Origin: Clostridia bacterium
Lineage (GTDB): Bacteria > Bacillota_A > Clostridia > UMGS1883 > HGM11501
Direction: 5' to 3'
NCBI GenBank assembly: GCA_017536285.1
Contig: JAFXHP010000027.1
Coordinates: 1-7,261, forward strand
Length of the DNA stretch: 7,261 nucleotides
Shown piece after piece: positions 5,914 to 7,261 of the stretch. Under the pieces are notes generated by a model, which was not told the origin of the DNA, made no database searches, and was given only the letters and a program-made list of their open reading frames with translations. Position 1 is the stretch's first letter, and every line of letters starts with the position of its first letter. A program made the translations under genes and the position numbers.

Positions 5914-7261
5914 TTATTCAAACATTTTGTTGATTTCACTAACTGTTTTTCTTACAAGCAAATCGCCGCCGACGTGGCCTGACACACCGCTTGAAACGTA
6001 TGCCGAATAGTGGCTTCCCGATTCTGCTTTTTCTGTAGGAAGGTAGCCCTTGGAGCCACAGCACAGCTGAATTAAAAATGTCTGCTTTGCCTTGCTTCTC
6101 GCCCTCATCTGATTTCCGTAATCAAGGAAAAGCTCATAGGGGTTTGTGGCAAAGGCAATGTTTCCGAGACGGATTATATGTACTTCAATTTCGTCAACAT
6201 TTTTTGTTTCCTGGTCTTCAAATCTTGCAAGAGTGCCTGCGTGAATGTGAAGCTTAGCGGTATCATTAAAGTTGATTGTTCCGGTTTTATTCTGCTCAAA
6301 AAATTTCTTTATTGTTTCTTCCGCCTTGTCCTTTTCCTCAATTGTGACACGGCGAACGGGCATATCAAGCTTAAATGTTTTATGGATAAGCGTTGCCTCA
6401 TCAACGTAAGAATTTGCTTCTTCAAAAGCATATTTTATTTCGTCGGAAATTCTTCTTGCCACTTTTTTGCACCCCGAAACATCAAACATTGAAGGATCGG
6501 CCGTTCTCTCAATTACATAATCACGCTCAATGTTGGGATCGTTTATGGGAGTTTCAGGCTCAACCCATCTTATCATATCACGGGGGCACTGGTCGCCTGC
6601 GGCAGAGATAAGGCCAAGAACGTATAAATCCTTTCCGTATTCAGCACGAAGGTATTCCTTTACCTTGCCCCAGTAATCGGCAGAAATGAAATTTCTGTGC
6701 TCCAGCACCTGGGCAGGGCAGGCAACATTTGCAACAACGCCTGTCAGCTTTTTATTTTTGTCATAGGTGAACAAAATTTCAATACCGGAATCGTTTCCGC
6801 CTTCAAGGGCTGTGAAGTTTGCCTTGTTGGTATCGCCCCACATCTTTGCGCTTCCGTCGTCATAGCAAACTCTTCTGCACATTCCGACAGCTGCTCTTCC
6901 GAAGGCTTCTGCATACATTCCCTCATCCTTTTTGTTCCAGGCTTCAATTACCGCTTCGGCAATTTTGTCCGCAATGTAGGAATGTGCCTCTTCATCCCTG
7001 AATATATCCTCTGCATCGGTTTTTGCAAGTTCTTCATACTTTATGCCTTCGGGAGTAAATCTTTTAAGACACTGAAGTCCTCCGCCGAAGGTATCGCTTC
7101 TTCTTGCGTAGGAAGGAGCGGTATGGGTGTGGATTGCACCTATAATAATCTTATCAAGAGGAAGAGAAATTTTGCCTTCCACTCTCTCCCTTACCGAGCA
7201 AAGAAGCTGATAGCTTGTTGACACAAGATCGCAGGAGCACATAACAAAGGCGTCAGCGCCA
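5914..7261 (-). CDS. Neutral/alkaline ceramidase-like protein, catalytic residues altered (5' end outside window)
   Basis: The frame is open to the window edge; the codons before the Met at 7242 read GADAFV, which continues the family's core strand, so 7242 is not the start. Numbering from that Met, IHTHTAP (37-43) matches the zinc-binding HTH motif of neutral ceramidases. NVACPAQ (172-178) followed by ISADYWG (186-192), AAGDQCPRD (214-222), NPYELFLDYG (367-376) and GYLPTE (399-404) match further family blocks. True ceramidases, as I recall them, have His in the THPT block and a nucleophilic Ser in GDVSPN; here these are Cys175 and Cys219. It is therefore a ceramidase-fold hydrolase of unknown activity, not a confirmed ceramidase. 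A signal peptide cannot be judged. A MATE exporter follows 38 bp downstream in the same probable operon. Confidence 0.82.
   Translation of the reverse strand, partial: GADAFVMCSCDLVSTSYQLLCSVRERVEGKISLPLDKIIIGAIHTHTAPSYARRSDTFGGGLQCLKRFTPEGIKYEELAKTDAEDIFRDEEAHSYIADKIAEAVIEAWNKKDEGMYAEAFGRAAVGMCRRVCYDDGSAKMWGDTNKANFTALEGGNDSGIEILFTYDKNKKLTGVVANVACPAQVLEHRNFISADYWGKVKEYLRAEYGKDLYVLGLISAAGDQCPRDMIRWVEPETPINDPNIERDYVIERTADPSMFDVSGCKKVARRISDEIKYAFEEANSYVDEATLIHKTFKLDMPVRRVTIEEKDKAEETIKKFFEQNKTGTINFNDTAKLHIHAGTLARFEDQETKNVDEIEVHIIRLGNIAFATNPYELFLDYGNQMRARSKAKQTFLIQLCCGSKGYLPTEKAESGSHYSAYVSSGVSGHVGGDLLVRKTVSEINKMFE

Noticed and set aside
6697..7221. Plus-strand open frame of 174 codons
   Set aside because: It lies wholly opposite the ceramidase-like gene, is rich in Cys and Phe as expected from an antisense frame, and matches no family I know.
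7240..7242. ATG at 7242 as the true start of the ceramidase-like gene
   Set aside because: The upstream codons stay open and encode GADAFV, which continues a conserved core strand; the real start is outside the window.

Overview
All six protein-coding genes in this window lie on the minus strand, so the locus reads from right to left. The organism looks like a low-to-moderate GC Firmicute, most likely a gut-type member of the Clostridia. The grounds are purine-rich Shine-Dalgarno sites before every visible start, near-perfect sigma-A promoters (TTGACA/TATAAT and TTGACT/TATAAT), a TTG start, U-tract terminators and the mix of families. I cannot name a genus from sequence alone.

Layout in the direction of transcription. 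(1) 7261-5914: a protein related to neutral/alkaline ceramidases, with its N-terminus outside the window; two residues that I recall as catalytic or metal-binding in true ceramidases appear to be cysteines. (2) 5875-4517: a MATE-family multidrug/sodium antiporter, 38 bp downstream and probably in the same transcript. (3) 4516-4454: a very compact junction in which one hairpin acts as the likely terminator of the ceramidase-like/MATE transcript, contains the promoter of the next gene and buries that gene's Shine-Dalgarno sequence. (4) 4453-3656: a TIM-barrel amidohydrolase. (5) 3589-2483: a ROK-family transcriptional repressor with its own strong promoter and an operator-like inverted repeat just upstream of its start, followed by a strong intrinsic terminator. 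(6) 2385-1111: a DegT/DnrJ/EryC1/StrS PLP-dependent sugar or cyclitol aminotransferase, preceded by a second copy of the same inverted repeat. (7) 1016-1: a Gfo/Idh/MocA NAD(P)-dependent sugar or cyclitol oxidoreductase lacking only its last residues, separated from the aminotransferase by 94 bp containing a perfect 10-bp hairpin.

How the genes may work together. The best-supported system-level reading is a small ROK regulon. The repressor gene and the aminotransferase-oxidoreductase pair each carry the same 21-bp operator-like palindrome (17 of 21 positions identical) in the same place relative to the start codon. A dehydrogenase plus a DegT aminotransferase is the usual pair for oxidising a sugar or cyclitol hydroxyl to a ketone and exchanging it for an amine, or the reverse in catabolism. 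The substrate cannot be read from the sequence. Whether the amidohydrolase, MATE transporter and ceramidase-like protein belong to the same pathway is open; their regulatory signals differ from those of the ROK unit.

No RNA genes, mobile elements, CRISPR arrays or attachment sites were seen. Apart from the junctions described, the window is almost entirely coding, and no gene-free stretch exceeds 100 bp.
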